Counted from the stretch's first letter, positions 10,169 through 22,933 are shown. The stretch is DNA of 64,000 nucleotides from Fasciola hepatica (GCA_948099385.1 CANUEZ040000193.1:7886501-7950500); one strand, 5' to 3'. The notes: generated by a model from the sequence alone, not told the origin. Program-made: numbers and translations.

Positions 10169-12309
10169 TTGAACTAATAGAGCTCCGGTTCAACCGTCGC
10201 GCGAGTGGACTAGTCAAAATATTCGAAAGTAGTTGGCCGAAATCAGTTGTTTTTGGTGTGAGTGAACAAACAACGATAACTCCTGGTACACAGAACTGCT
10301 TACAAACTAATCAGAATCAGGAATTTGTTAGGTAATTGTGACTATATTGATTTCTGTAAGTGAATTCAGGCGAGTGAATTTAGTCATCTCCGGAGAGATA
10401 CTCCCCACCATACTCATATTCCTTACCCGAAAAGTCGAGTGAAACAATAAAAATGACTAAGTCGTTGCATCCTGTGTGTCCCCACTCTTTCCGTTTCGAG
10501 CACATGACTCAAGTCATATAAACCATTTCACAAGATTGAACCTCTTATTAGGCATAATTTTCGTGTTGGACTTATCAAAAGTTTGCGTATCAAAAATCAG
10601 AGCTGTTCTGCACATCATACACAAATCAATTTGTGCTCATTTTATATGGATTGCTGTATTTTGCGTCTTTTGAATAACATATCTAGCTTGACTCCAGCAT
10701 AATAATAATGAGTTCAAAGTGTTTTCAAATCTACCAGGCACTTTTCCATGGAAGGAGTAGAGGAGACCCAATGAAAAAGAGACTTTATATTGTTCTTACT
10801 GTTTTAGCTACCTCCAACAACCACATTTGAAATCAGTGTATTTCATAAATCCACGACATGCGGAAGTGCGATTTCATTGATTTTGTGACGTTACTGATAG
10901 AAAACTGCTCAGATTTGGTGCGTGTTTCAGTGACTGAACACTGATTATCAACAACCTAGACCAAACTTTCGTATTGCTGACATGGTGTTCTCAACACATT
11001 CTACCAATGAAACGAAGGGATCGGTGATCAAACACCGATAATTTCGGTTTACCATATACCCCAACGGTCGTGTTTCTGAACTATAAAAACGAACGCAATT
11101 ACCTGTGACAGTGCATACTCGACCGTTGATGAACTTTAGGATATCATGCCAGCATCACCGATGAAGGAGGTTAGTAAAGACCAGTGGCACCTTCTGCATG
11201 CTAGACGACACCTGATCCGTTGTCTGTTCACCTCATGAGATGGAAATGCCCTAGTCGCAAAACTAACCTACTCCAGCTAGGCCTTGCTTCACTAATGAAA
11301 TATTTCGATCATGGCCAACCCATTACAACAGCAGAAAACGAAAATGCTTTGTACTTTCTACGCAGCACATTTGATCCATTTGCTGAATGATTCATAACCT
11401 GTATTCATTCCAAACAGTAGACACGCTGTTCGAAGAATTTCCATTGGTTCAGAAAATTCCGAGCACTTGTGACACTCAAGTACGAGAAGAATAAGACGAC
11501 AGCTTAGCTCTTCTTCATTTATCGTGCAGAGCGGTACTAAATGCCTTATCTCAGGCTCAGGCCATGTGGTCGGTAAATCGAGTCAATGATCGCATTAATA
11601 CACCCGATTTACGGTGAATTTTCAATACATGCGCGACTTACAAAAAGGAATTGCTTGAGTTTTCCAATTTGAACGATAATTCCACCCTCTAATTAGTATG
11701 GCATAGTATCTGGATATGGGACAAAATTAACTCGAAACACCAGGACGAGACTATAACTGTGAAGCAAAGCAACTCGTGCACATAAATGACGTTAGATGGT
11801 CTGTGTCCGAATTTCCCCGATGCATTCAGGAGATTCAAATCTGGATAGTTCAGTGGTGCGTGGAGTTGAGAGATCATCAGAAAAATCGGAGCTGGATTGC
11901 GACCGATTGCATGCAGCCCAACATGCAACGGTCAATTTGATACCGGAATGGGCAAGAAACCTTCGGATAAGTTGGTGCGGTAAGCAAATGAACAAAGGTT
12001 GATCTCGCTACAAAACTATGTTTCCTAGGGACTAAGCCCAGTGGCTCGACAGGAAGTCCCTTTTGCATTGGGTCGTACGAAAAAGGACGTATACCGTGGT
12101 CTCCAGAACATGAGTAGACGACTGACGATTTGCCTGGCTCAAGTTGGGGAAGTTCTCTGACACTGCATGTGTTGATTGCCCGGCCAACAAACACAGACAA
12201 TTTAAACACCTGCCCAAAATATACCTCGAAGTTACCTGTAACTTTGTGAGAAAGATGTTTCTAGTCGGAGACGGAGTTCACATTACATCATGAAAACCGT
12301 TTATTTTTA
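10169..12309. other. Unassigned repeat-unit sequence
   Basis: No protein family recognised on either strand. Overlapping short open frames at 11,689-12,217 on both strands show no domain. They are preserved in copy 2 only because the copies are near-identical. The phrase ttcaaatctggatagttcag near 11,834 resembles dispersed fluke repeat sequence, but I cannot assign it. Confidence 0.4.
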
Positions 12310-12995
12310 TTCGATCCGTTTAATTCGACTAATTCCCGTATGCTAACGGATCGAACATCTCGACAGCGATTTTCATCACTGGTACGGACCGCCACTTGAC
12401 GAACGTGTTCATCGGCACCACGAATTAGTTCGTCGATAACTCCTTTTGGCTGCATCCTCTATGACTGTTTCCACCTAGAAGCAAAACCAATTCATCGATG
12501 CGCAAATCCCGTTTAGGCGAAAATCGTTTGTGGCACGATTGCAACGTTGGTGAGTACCCTTGTCCTCATTCTTTCCAGCTGGCACAGACCAAATACTGCA
12601 ACTGAAATCGACACTTCGTATGCCTTTAAAAATAGTGGTTTCTCCATGAATGTCCACTGGATGCCCATCGATCGGCACATGTCGCCACCCACGCTGTGAA
12701 ATACAGTTCCCTATGAGAGCAATTCGGTTGGCCACAACAAATGGAAAAGAATGGCAATGGCATTATTTAGTCACTGCAAAACAATGGTGGGATCTGTCCA
12801 GGGAATAAGACGATTTATATGCATTTGTATCTCGTGAGTAATGTCGTTCAAAACCGTGTTCCAAGAACAGCCTCAACTTATTCAGGTCGCGGCATGGTGA
12901 GAAATTTGCACGGTGCCACTTGGGGTTTTCCCACCATGAAAAGGTAAATAGGTCCACAGTCACATTGAAACCGCAAATATCCGAATTCGCCATAA
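12310..12995 (-). mobile_element. BEL/Pao LTR retrotransposon remnant: RNase H region joined to integrase tail (copy 1)
   Basis: On the minus strand, reading downward in coordinate, 12,971-12,879 gives a VAPCKFLTMPRPE segment typical of the BEL/Pao RNase H region. WTDPTIVL follows (12,810-12,777), and then ANRIALIG...WRHVPIDGHP (12,735-12,660), which corresponds to the conserved VANRV...WRHVP...NPAD stretch. Directly after it comes IDELVLL (12,500-12,478) and PKGVIDELIRGADEHVR (12,450-12,398), the C-terminal integrase tail of these elements. The integrase catalytic core that should lie between is missing. Frameshifts and stops are frequent. Copy 2 carries the same fossil. Confidence 0.8.
12475..12735 (-). 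pseudogene. BEL/Pao RNase H C-terminal fragment
   Basis: An 86-codon open stretch contains ANRIALIG, a WRHVP motif and an SIWSVPAGK segment. Together these match the conserved end of the BEL/Pao RT-RNase H region just before the integrase zinc-binding part. The adjoining upstream RNase H sequence is in other frames and interrupted by stops. The DNA from 12,540 downward switches to the integrase tail in a different frame. It is a non-functional fossil inherited by both unit copies. Confidence 0.7.
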
Positions 12996-13640
12996 CCAGA
13001 CAAGCACAATTCGAATATCTTCTCGAATAACTAAAAATATTCGAACCCTTTTAAAAAGATGCGCAGACTTGGTTCCAAGCGGAGACGGTTGATTTCGAAC
13101 CACAGTAACTGGTAACATCGCCCAGACATCAGTCACTCACCACACCTGAGTGCATTTTTAATAATGAAAATCTTCAGTTGCAAACTGGCTTGATAATTTT
13201 GCGCCCTAAAATTGATTCCGGACAAGTGCTGACTCATTGGATTGAATATGAGAAAATGGGGACCGTTCTTGACTATCCCAGCAGGTTTGTGCGCTAAGAT
13301 AACTTCGATGAACCTGATGAACTAGAACAAGAGGTATCTGCAGAAGCACACTTTCCACTAGAAAGACATTTTACTTGTGAGACCACAGCTCAACATCTGA
13401 AGCCAAATGGAACTCAAAATCCACATCTGCATGGTCCACCGAACCTACACACCAGATGTTTCACTCAAAAAAATAATATAGATGATAAATTCATCACAGC
13501 ACGAATTGGGCAATGGGTGTTGAAATTGTTTGAGATAGTTGATGATCCAATGACCAGAGACACTATCAAAGAAAGTTTCCAAATAGTGGAGATCTTTGGG
13601 CCAGATAATTGTGAAAGGGAAACACACGGCTTTATTTGAT
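12996..13640. other. Unassigned sequence within unit copy 1
   Basis: This may hold more decayed BEL/Pao pol (RT would be expected here on the minus strand), but no RT motif such as YxDD could be read. Open frames at 13,445-13,714 (minus) have no recognisable domain. Confidence 0.35.
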
Positions 13641-15310
13641 GTCCAATCACTGTTCACGAACTTCCATTTAGGGAGGCCATTCATTTCATCTGCTACCATG
13701 TAGAGCAAAACCAATTCAAAATCGGAATACCAGTCTCATTTCAGGAACGACAATTACTACCATGCTCAACAGTCGTATCGTGTTTTTCCCTTGGCCGGGC
13801 CTACAGACAAATTGACATAGTCGCAATACGGAGCTCATTGGATTCATTTTATCAGGAAATGTTTTGGCAAACTTTGAGGAAAATACGAGCTTGTTCATGA
13901 ATGCAGTGTAAGCGATATCAGGTCCCATAGCCACAAAAACCCACTGCACTATTGAAGATAACCGGAAACCAAACTCTTGGGCATGCAAGAGGGGACCGCA
14001 TAAGGTCCCAATATGTCAGATTTGGTCACCAGCCGAGTCACAATGCATTTCCTCCTACCACGAAAAATATCGTCGTTCGAGGATTAGAACCTCTGACCTC
14101 CGAAGTGTCATGTGAAAGCTCCGCGCCACAGATCGCAATTTGGAATAACTTACAGACAGAGAAGGCTTTCTTGCCGAGAAACAGGACGATGGGTGCCATC
14201 AGAAGGAAGCGCATTGGTATTGATTTTCAAGTACCATTTTTTTCTATTAAACTAAGTTCATGAAAAAGGGAGTTCGAGAGTTTCCCGGGATTATTGAGAA
14301 GATCTACCACAGTGTGTTCTGGTCCTCGCTATAGAACTTGGATGATGACGGGCAATATTTCGTGGGCTGTGCGACAGCCAATTAACGGATCATACAAATG
14401 AATATCCCGAATCTCTTCATCAATACGAAAATTCCAAAATATAGGATGTTGATGTTTCTGTACACCGGAGATGTCGCTGCCACATTACCTCTGAAAACGT
14501 TGAAACTGTTATCCCATCTGTTTATCCAGTCAATTAATTGCGTTTTATTTTTCCATTATATTGAGGAGGAAATGGTTTTCATGACGCTGCCTTTTTAATT
14601 CCTTGTGATCAGGCCGTCGGGAGGCAATCTGGACAATTAGCACCATAAATGTTGAATTACACCAAGTCATTTTGCACCTTCGAGTAATAGACTATGTGTT
14701 TATGGGACCCCTCAGTGAGCTTGATAATACAGTACATTTTACATGTGAAAATTTTGTAACAATGCAGAATCTAAGGATTAGACAACAGGCCAAATTTCCG
14801 ATGCCCACATAGATGTATTGATGTTTTGCCTTTTGATGAGTATTTATGTGAGGAATGTCGTTGTAGTGTGAACAATTCTGCGCAATTTCTTTCACCACTT
14901 AATAAATAAAATAAAATTTCAAATTGCATTTGAGTTATAAGGTAACCGAGCAAGCCGTTAACAATACAGAAACGTCTATGATCGAGACCTTTGTTCGTTG
15001 TCACAGTTCAGAAAGCAGGAGTCAAATAAACACGGATAAACACTGAATAATGAAATTGTAATTCATCTTTGTTGTAAATCCGTAGTCAGTTTACTGCAAT
15101 CGGATGTCCCAATTGTCCCAGTCATCGATACTCGGAAATACGAAAATAATCTCAGTAGGAAAGCTGCTTGAATTTTATATATAATTCATTTAAACTATGG
15201 TGGAATAAATTGAGACATTTTTTGGACTAGCTCAAATGTGAATCGACTACTGGAACAAACTAATGAGGAAAAAAGAAATAGTGTTTCTGAGTAGTAATAG
15301 GAAACGATGA
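13641..15310. repeat. Repeat block with an older homologue at 47,095-48,880
   Basis: Segments align in order to the older copy: 13,641-13,850 to 47,095-47,310; 13,985-14,350 to 47,315-47,680; 14,570-14,890 to 47,690-48,000; 14,920-15,310 to 48,480-48,880. The older copy lacks about 135 bp and about 220 bp of this block and has a 480-bp insertion. A plus-strand frame (13,952-14,263) includes RGLEPLTSEV. The same phrase recurs at 47,376-47,588, so it belongs to the repeat and not to a gene. Confidence 0.8.
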
Positions 15311-15344
15311 CGTGCTAAATAAAGTGTTTTCTGTTCCGTCGTTG

Positions 15345-15890
15345 CGATCGGTTGCATTTCGTGTATTTCTCGTATCAGTACTGTTTTCGTTTCACTTTAT
15401 ATAGAATACATTGTCGCATCTGTCTGTCGGCTCGCATCTTCTCTATTTGTTCGATATAGATGATTTCGTTGGTATGTTGCTGTGAGACCGAAATAAAAAC
15501 AGGTTCATAATCCTTGCTCAATTGTCTCCCAAAGATTGTTTAGCATTTGAGGTTATTCAGTGGTGTATTATGTAGCGTAGTCAGTGATCATGCTCCCATG
15601 TTGCATCTGCCGCTCCATCTGCTAATCCAAATGCGGATAGGAAAGAACAAGTTGAAAGTTATACTTGACAGACAGAAAAGTAACGCAACCAGTGGTACCA
15701 GGTTTGTGGCTGTCTCGGAATAGTGTTGTTCATTACAATGCAAATCATTGGAGAAGCGGGTATCATTTCGTGATTATTTAAACGAGAATAAGTCAAATCA
15801 GCTCATACGGAATTCACGCATAGAAAATAAAGTGAGTAGATTTTATTGGAGTGTTGATAAGCCCATATCTACCTGGTCAACCGCAACCAT
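15345..15890 (+). mobile_element. LTR-like retroelement 5' fragment (copy 1)
   Basis: Homologous to 23,690-24,240 in the junction spacer and to 50,900-51,470 in the older copy. It carries a tgagaccgaaataaaaacag stretch with an AATAAA-type poly(A) signal. About 70 bp later a TAGCGTAGTC motif sits where the spacer copy has TGGCGTAGTC, a plausible primer-binding site. The 5' part of the LTR seen at 22,934-23,690 is missing here. The overlapping 102-codon frame at 15,748-16,056 is not a recognised gag. Confidence 0.55.
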
Positions 15891-16254
15891 GAGATGTGAA
15901 TTTACATGTGTCTTGATGGATTGGTACGAAATTCAGTTACATAGGGAATCACTATCGAAACAAAGGATCATTTGTTTGGAAAGAGCACATGAAACCATCA
16001 CACTCGTGCAGCCGTCTACCGAGTTTCGTTTCACACCGTACTACAGCTTGAAATAGAAAATAAATGGAACAGAGGCTACACATCACAAATGAGAACAAAT
16101 ATATTTCTGCTGGTTATTCGAATAATTATGGCGCGGAGAAGAGAAAGACGGTGGGTGTAACCATCAGTAGGATAAATTCCAATTTGCATTCAAATAAGGT
16201 GAAACCATTTCACTTTCGACTTGTTTTATGTTTTCAATCCATATACTTTTATTC

Positions 16255-16960
16255 ACCCCAACAAAGATTGCTAGTTTTATCAAGATTTCTCATGCTTAAA
16301 AAGCGGATACAGTTTCATGATCACTATCCGAAAAACCGTCTCCCAATTTTATACCAAGCTAACAATTCGGAATTCAAGAACCTCTCAGGCAGCAAGCTTG
16401 TCAATATTCTTTGGTTCATCAAGTTCACCAAAACCTCTCGATTGGATGACTCAACATATACAGTATTCAATCATGGGGCTGGACCTCTGTCGGAGGTGTT
16501 GAATAATGTGGTCAGTCACGCAATTGCATCGTTCTTCATTTCTGACTCTAACCGTCCTGTCACAATCATTCTCATACCAAAAGGGTCCAGTAACCCAACA
16601 GGACTCAGGAAATTTCAAACAGTTATACTTTTCTCGCCGTGTTAAGGTTGTTTGGACCTGATGTACTCCATGACCTTCGAAACTATGTCAGAAGTACAAC
16701 TGACGAATACTAATTTGCGTATAAATCCTGGCGGTTCACGTATGAGAAAATAGCGTGGCAGTCCATTTCATTGCAGAATCCCTCATTGATTCGTGAAAAT
16801 CTATCAGGCCTGCCCTCGTTGATCACACACCAACATTTCATGGTTTACAGCAAACGTCGCTTCTCAAGAAATTAGAACCCATTATTTGCCCACGTACTTA
16901 ATTAACTGATTGGCAGACGTCTTCTCAGGAATAACATAATGTATCTCTCTTCGTAGATGT
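16255..16960 (+). mobile_element. CR1/Jockey-type LINE reverse transcriptase remnant (copy 1)
   Basis: The plus strand reads VTIILIPKGSSNPTGLRKF near 16,558-16,615, which fits the PIPK...NYRPIS block of CR1/Jockey-group RTs. A FAYK-like segment follows near 16,715. The homologous sequence at 51,480-52,270 keeps more RT, including the VLPG..LSQVLLN block, which is deleted here. The frame 16,064-16,645 (193 codons, the longest in the window) ends within this fossil. Its first half has no recognisable domain, so I do not call it a gene. Confidence 0.7.
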
Positions 16961-19108
16961 CTGTACATATTTGGTCTTGTTTCTTGGCTTATGTGATAAG
17001 CATAAAACTTCATCCATTCAATCTGCCAAAAATATCGTTGCGGACTTTTTCATCTAGTGTGATAATAAATTCAGAGAAATCATTTCAAAGAGTCGATTGG
17101 TAATTCAGGCACTGGTCTAGAATGCGGCGTGAATATTGTTTTTATTACGGAGGATTGGTGCAGTGAATCGGGTGCACAGAACAAACCACTAGATGAAACA
17201 GTACAGCTCAGAAGGCCAATGTTGTTGGGACTTTTATCCTACATATCACTGGATGGGACAACTTTGATCGACACTTTCGCTAAGGAAGGTAGTTCGTAGA
17301 AGAAATCACTGAAGGTGGCATAATATCAACTAAAGTTATGGAAAGGCTATGCGAATTGTGTTAGACATCCTGGGTGTGGTGTTACATAGGGGTTTAATGC
17401 ATTCGAATAGTCTACTAATACTTTTGAATAGTTAAGAGCCTTGTAGAATCAAACGTTTGGCATATCCCACACACGTATCTTTTCAGAACAGTCCTGTACC
17501 AAATAGAACCAAACCACATCTATCCCAATGTCAAATAAATTCTGAGTAATCTGAAATGAAGCACGTTATTGCACAGGGTAGATCGGCATTTGTAACTGCC
17601 ACTTTGATATCGTCATCATAATGGTTATCAAGAGCAACCAGAGAATGGCTTCAATGTCGGGAAACGTGGAGACAAAAAACGGAATGGATGCACCAATTTG
17701 ATGAATGGGTCCTTCCAAATCACCTCGAAACCCCTTGTGTTAAATTGATGAACTATCACACACATACAGGCAAAACACCTAACGTATTTTATGATGAAAA
17801 GACCACAGTGAAACAACAAATAGCTAGGCAACCACTGGTTGTAGCAAAAAACCGTAATGGCAACAAACATGTCTTCAGATTGTGAGCATTGAATAGAGCT
17901 AAATCTTGTTGGACATAGCAATAAGGTTTTGCAATGAATGTTTTGTGGCTAAATAAATCATCGTCGCAGAGTTAACTGCTAAGTTTTGAATGATTCATCT
18001 AAGTGAAGTATAAACCAACCTAATCTTGAGAGAGAAAACCCAGCAGGATTTGTGGGCGTTCCATCCACATCACTTGTTAGAGACGTTTCCAATGAACGTC
18101 ATAAGACAGTAGTTACAATCGACAAAATCGTTTTTTGTTGCTCTCCTGTTAGAGTAACGGAAGCCGCAAGCGTCGATCGCACGTGCAATGAAACGTATCC
18201 GCCTGACAAAATCATTTGATCTAAGGATTTGCGCAACTGAAATCGATGTACCAAGCATTTCTTGCATATTCCGTGTCCTTCTCTTTCACAATGAGAGCTT
18301 AATCACACACACACACACACACACAGACACGTGAGTACACCGACGGAAGAAATATTTTGACACTGCCCGAAAACCGAGAGGCTTGTAATCCTGCAGGCTA
18401 CAGACTAACATCTGAATATCTTGTGCAAACCTACACAGTTAATGCACGTATTCATCATTGAGCCTTCTGGAAATAATGAAATATTTCACCGACCTTGCTA
18501 TGCCCAAGGATTTATTTCCTTTTTCAAGGGTACACCATTTCATTTTAGCAGAAGCATTCAGCTTCGAGTTAGGTTTCCTCATTAATCGTGATGGTTTGTG
18601 TTTGTGTTTTCAGTCAGGCCGACAAAGCGGACCTATGGGTGCCCTGGGTGAGGTAGACCCAAACTAAAATAGAATACAGAATCGTTGATATTGCCAAAAT
18701 ATTGTCTGATATCTCTGGTGACAATTCGATAAAACAGTGTCAAGATGCTGTTGATGCATGACCCTAGATTATTTCTAAACTGTTCTCTGATAACAAGAGA
18801 AACGAAACTCGTTTGTAAAAAAAAATTATTGTAATGACTTTCATGACAACCAAACACTTGATTTGTCACACTATTTAGGTTTGAATTATACATTATTGTG
18901 TGGAAAACGGAATCGTTGGTGAAGATGTTCACAATATGGTGATTTCTGATATATAAGGGATTTAGAAGTCCTTTCTGTGGGGTGATTATTTCGAGAATCT
19001 TTGCGCGAAACACATTTTCAATCCTGAGCTTTCAAGTGGCCAAGTCAGAATAAGGCGGATTTGCATGCACGTTCATGGAAAGTTCACGTGTTCATTCTGA
19101 GTCAATTT
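16961..19108. other. Unassigned unit sequence
   Basis: 16,961-17,740 has a diverged homologue at 52,690-53,835, so it is an old repeat. 17,740-19,108 has no homologue in the window apart from unit copy 2. A 126-codon minus-strand frame (18,633-19,013) and smaller frames at 17,628-18,267 show no domain, signal peptide or splice pattern that I can defend. Confidence 0.4.
18304..18324. repeat. CA dinucleotide microsatellite
   Basis: Short (CA)n tract. The counterpart in copy 2 (33,419-33,438) differs by about one repeat unit, as expected for slippage after a recent duplication. Confidence 0.9.
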
Positions 19109-19437
19109 TATCGTTACATAGATAGATAGATAAATCATTACTACCCGGGCTGAAGCATAATAACCTGTCAATTAGATGCAGGATTATGCCAAAATGTGAG
19201 AAGGATATTGATTGATTATCCACGTAGTGAGTGTGAACAACAACGTCTGCTAAGATGAAACACGATACAAATATTATTCCAACATCCAGGGCTTTCCGGG
19301 GTCGAAAGCAATACATCTAACTGAGTGAAAACCTACCAAAATTCGCATGAATTCGCTGCAAAAGTCATACTGAATTAGTGATTTTCAGTGCGGCAGAGTG
19401 CAGACATTGATCACTCTGCTCCCTGTTACTGAAATAT
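19109..19437. repeat. Direct repeat flanking Penelope-like remnant, copy P1
   Basis: Aligns to 20,310-20,588 at about 85% by eye. Both contain ctacccgggctgaagca near the start and tgatcactctgctccctgttactga at the end. P1 has about 50 extra bases (roughly 19,165-19,215). The two repeats bracket the Penelope-like RT fragment in the same orientation. Confidence 0.85.
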
Positions 19438-19734
19438 ATTCTCGGTTAGATAACAGTCGTTCTGTTCCACCCACGTGTGTTTTTCCGCAAATTCGTAAAT
19501 CAGATTAGATTCGGTGTGCTGGGGTAGACGTTATTTTCACCGCGGGCCTTGGGGATCCCAGTCGTTCAATGAACAATCATTTGATCAGTTGCATATTATG
19601 TTCTAGGAATCGCTACCCAAGTCACCTTTTGAGCAGGCATTGACATCATCACATTTGAATGGAAGACAGAGGATGACTAATGATTTCTTTATTGAACAAG
19701 TCGTTTATCTGGTAACTATAGGTCTCCTGTGCAT

Positions 19735-20130
19735 TTTGATAAACGTTTGGAGATGAGCGTTTTCGGTCGACGCCTCTTTCAGCTGTCGTAGTTTGCTGTC
19801 AATCATGTTTCCGTGCAAATTCTTCCTACTCTCCGAAACGGTGTTCGGACCAGGCAACGTTTATACTCCCTAGGCACAAAACTGTTAGTGTGCAAGTAAA
19901 AGCTTGTCCACGTTTCTTTTCTATGAAATCAGATTTCCGATTGTTCCGTCATTCCCCCTAGTAATAATCAGCTCAAAGAAGGGTAGTGTATTGTCTAATT
20001 CGGCGCCCATCGTAGTTCGTATATTTGGATGCAGAAGATTGAATACATCCATAGTCCACGCCGTCTATTCTAGACTTTCGTGATGATAAAAATATCATCG
20101 ACGTATTTCTTGTCATGCTCGGTTCTTTCC
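19735..20130 (-). pseudogene. Penelope-like element reverse transcriptase remnant (copy 1)
   Basis: On the minus strand the RT catalytic box YVDD is intact (codons 20,105 down to 20,094), within KKYVDDIFIITK. It is followed by ELDNTLPFFELIITRGNDGT (about 20,010-19,945), the Penelope-type FLDV..TR box, and by HTNSFVPREYKRCLVRT (about 19,895-19,845), matching the conserved segment after it. At least one stop follows IITKV, and the blocks lie in more than one frame, so the sequence is broken. A GIY-YIG endonuclease domain, common in this class, is not recognisable. Copy 2 holds the same fossil. Confidence 0.8.
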
Positions 20131-20309
20131 GGGATTTTGCTCGCCTTCACAAGTTGGCCGAATCCATTTTTCGAAACAATTGGTGACTGATGTAGATAAT
20201 CTATCATTGGTTTCATTGAATTGAACTACAATTTCGGGCTGTCTCTTGAGGTCTATGTTTCTGTTTACCACCGAAGAAAATAAACAGCATACAGACACTA
20301 GCAAAATGT

Positions 20310-20588
20310 TATCTTTGCATAGCTCTATAGATAATTCAACACTACCCGGGCTGAAGCACAGTTACCTATCAATCCACGTAGCGAGTTTGAACGAAGACGT
20401 CTGCTAAGATGGAACACGATACAAATATTATTCCAACATTCAGGACTTTCTGGAGTCGAAATCAATACATCTAACTGAGTGAAAACGTACCAATATATAC
20501 ATGAATTCGCTGCAAAGGCCATACCGAATTAGTGATGTTCAGTGCGGCAAAGTGCAGACATTGATCACTCTGCTCCCTGTTACTGATA
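20310..20588. repeat. Direct repeat flanking Penelope-like remnant, copy P2
   Basis: Second member of the repeat pair, on the 5' side of the minus-strand RT fragment. Penelope-like elements are known to carry such direct repeats (pseudo-LTRs), which is one explanation for the pair. Confidence 0.8.
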
Positions 20589-22933
20589 CATTATTTCTCC
20601 AAATGCGTATTTTTCTAAAAATGCTATGTGACTTCGTACGCATAAAAAGATTTACAAATTAGAACCATCCAGGACTGTCTAGACTAGATATTCGTGACAC
20701 TGATTTTATGCATTCAGTAATAATGGATACTCCCGATTATCAATATGAGATTGAGTAATTGAGATGGAGTCGAATTTTATCATACCACTCCTATATAAAT
20801 GTGGATGGTTGGAACTGGAAGTTGGACTGTAGTACTACTTTGAAATTCGGAGGTCGATCATTTAACGTTCCAGCTCAAATTACTTCTTTCACGTGATTTC
20901 ATAACATGTTTGACTTGAAAAATCAAATCGCCTCAGACCAGTGGGTTTTGTTTAGTGTTGTTTCTTCTGCCTAAATAAGAAAGATTTTTCTCAAATTGTT
21001 GGATTAGACGAGATTAAATTCATATCTAGACGGGAATGATTGGTGTTTTTTCATTGTGTGTAACAGTGTAGTTATTCAGAACCGGACACAAGAAAATCCA
21101 ACCGAAATCCTCATGTGATGATGGAAATTGCACTACGAATACAACCTGCATAGTTTTTTGGAATTAAGACCGGAAGAAAGATCGTATTTTGATCAAGATT
21201 TTAACCGGACACTCAAGCATGATGAACCTTAATAACAAGGAATTCAACAGCTCACGTCTGGATAACCTCTGGAGGAAACTTTGACTTACAGCATGCCAAA
21301 TCCACAACCTGAGTTTCGGTCAAAAATAATAAACTGGAATGATTTTATTGGTTCCAAAATATCCCTAAAATATTTGAGATCTGAAATTTTTACCGGTGCT
21401 GTTAAACATGAGTGGAAAATCTGGTTTTGGTAATAAGAAATTTAAGATCAGTTACCATTTCAATAATGATGACGAGTTTTGTGTCAATTTTAAAAGCTTT
21501 CAGTTAAATAAAAGCTCAGTACACAGTTTCTTCATAGCCATAACGTGTAAGAATATAAATCAAACGGACAAATGTGAACAAGACAAAGAGAAATACCAGA
21601 GCGATGCAACTGGTGAAAGGCTTATGGAGAAAATGAATTGAATGATCGTGAATATGGACCTCGAGATTTGAACACACACTTCTGTGTAACTATTTCTAGT
21701 CTATTCTTACCAAAGCTGAAATCATGCTAGCAAATTTTTCAAATCCGGATAAGGCTTGGATCGTTTGAATGTAGGCCGAATTCGAAGAAAACAATTTCAC
21801 ACAGTGTGTATATTGAGGAAATTTGAGTCTCATCCTCAAACATCTGCTTTTCAAACAGTTATTGGCTATTTTTATATGTAAGCTTGAGAAAAATGATAGA
21901 AGAAATTTAAATATCCGCCGTTGAAAAATGATGAACAAAAAACAAGTCGGCTAATTCTCTCTCACTTTATATATCTTACTTGGAATATATCTCTCACCTT
22001 AAATGCTTTAGTTTACATAGGGAAATGCAAGATGATAAATCATGTAAGATAGCTGATAAGCAAAAACGATTACTGTTACCTCGAATAACTTGACCAGTAA
22101 AAGATTCGGTTGGATTATTAAATAACACATCAACAGTTCACAAAGCTTTGCTCGCCAATGAAAATTGCAGAGGCAATGTTCGGCTGCTTCATTCTTGTTA
22201 GAAATTATCACCACTGCACATCAGTTGAGTCGTTATTGTGACTCTATCCCGTGAATAGACGATCATGAGTTGAACACCTAACAACCAAGCTATCTAGCTC
22301 TCAACATTGCAAGTACATGACACAGCGTCGTTCCATCACTGGTATTTCAGTGTTAACAACCCGTTGACCGCACAACAATCGACTCCTAGGATCAACGAAT
22401 TCGCAGGGAGAGTTCGTGGAAACAAAGCCGTTACGTTGCAAACAACTTAAAGAGAGAGCTTCGATAAGTATTCAAAGTGAACAGCTGGAGATTCCATTTG
22501 ACTTTCAAATGATTCATCAAATGGAATTAAATTACCGTAATCGTCCATCAGAAGATCTCATTTTGTGCAGTTGAATCTTCCACTACCAACTCTATACTAT
22601 TCCACTAATTTCGTTTGTCATTAGTTTATTACACAGGTTTACATAGTTCAAGTCGAGAAATGGAACCTCATTCTGCATTACTTCATTTCATTTCTTTATT
22701 ATTCAAATACCCTATCCGTATTCCGGATTGGTAGGAGTGATGAGTTCATACATTTGATATTTTATAAAAATGTATAATTTCCCTATTTTTTATGTGGCTA
22801 TATCGTCGCACTAGATCATCATACCAAGGTCTCAATCCCTTCTCTCGCACATCCATTGCAACCCGGTCATTCTGTAGCATCTGACGCTACATAACTCCTG
22901 GCTGATGGTAATTCCTTGATTTCGCTGCGTTTT
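20589..22933. other. Unassigned right part of unit copy 1
   Basis: No recognisable gene. A plus frame at 21,396-21,641 (81 codons, Lys/Asn-rich) and minus frames at 21,696-21,938 and 22,008-22,214 lack known motifs. From about 22,226 onward the sequence is also present in copy 2 and in the third copy at 60,255. Confidence 0.4.

Larger units (their letters stand above)
9187..22933. repeat. 13.7-kb segmental duplication, copy 1
   Basis: The 13,747-bp block matches 24,300-38,046 with only about three dozen single-base differences and a handful of small indels that I can find by eye, about 99.7% identity. Left boundary: the two copies are alike from tacctcggaagc onward and unrelated before it. 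Right boundary: both share the bases up to cgctgcgtttt, after which copy 1 enters LTR-like sequence and copy 2 continues into another flank. The block contains transposon remnants only: BEL/Pao, LTR fragment, LINE and Penelope-like. No intact gene is visible. Indels inside the block sum to zero, so both copies have the same length. Confidence 0.95.

Noticed and set aside
10185..10205. ggttcaacc resembling a tRNA T-arm
   Set aside because: No acceptor, D-arm or anticodon arm could be folded around it.
13952..14263. Frame containing RGLEPLTSEV as a conserved protein (also 29,069 and 47,376)
   Set aside because: The phrase recurs because the DNA is a dispersed repeat; no domain and differing frame ends.
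16064..16645. 193-codon frame (also 31,179-31,760), the longest in the window
   Set aside because: The 3' half is a LINE RT fossil. Identity between copies reflects recent duplication, and the older paralogue does not keep the frame.
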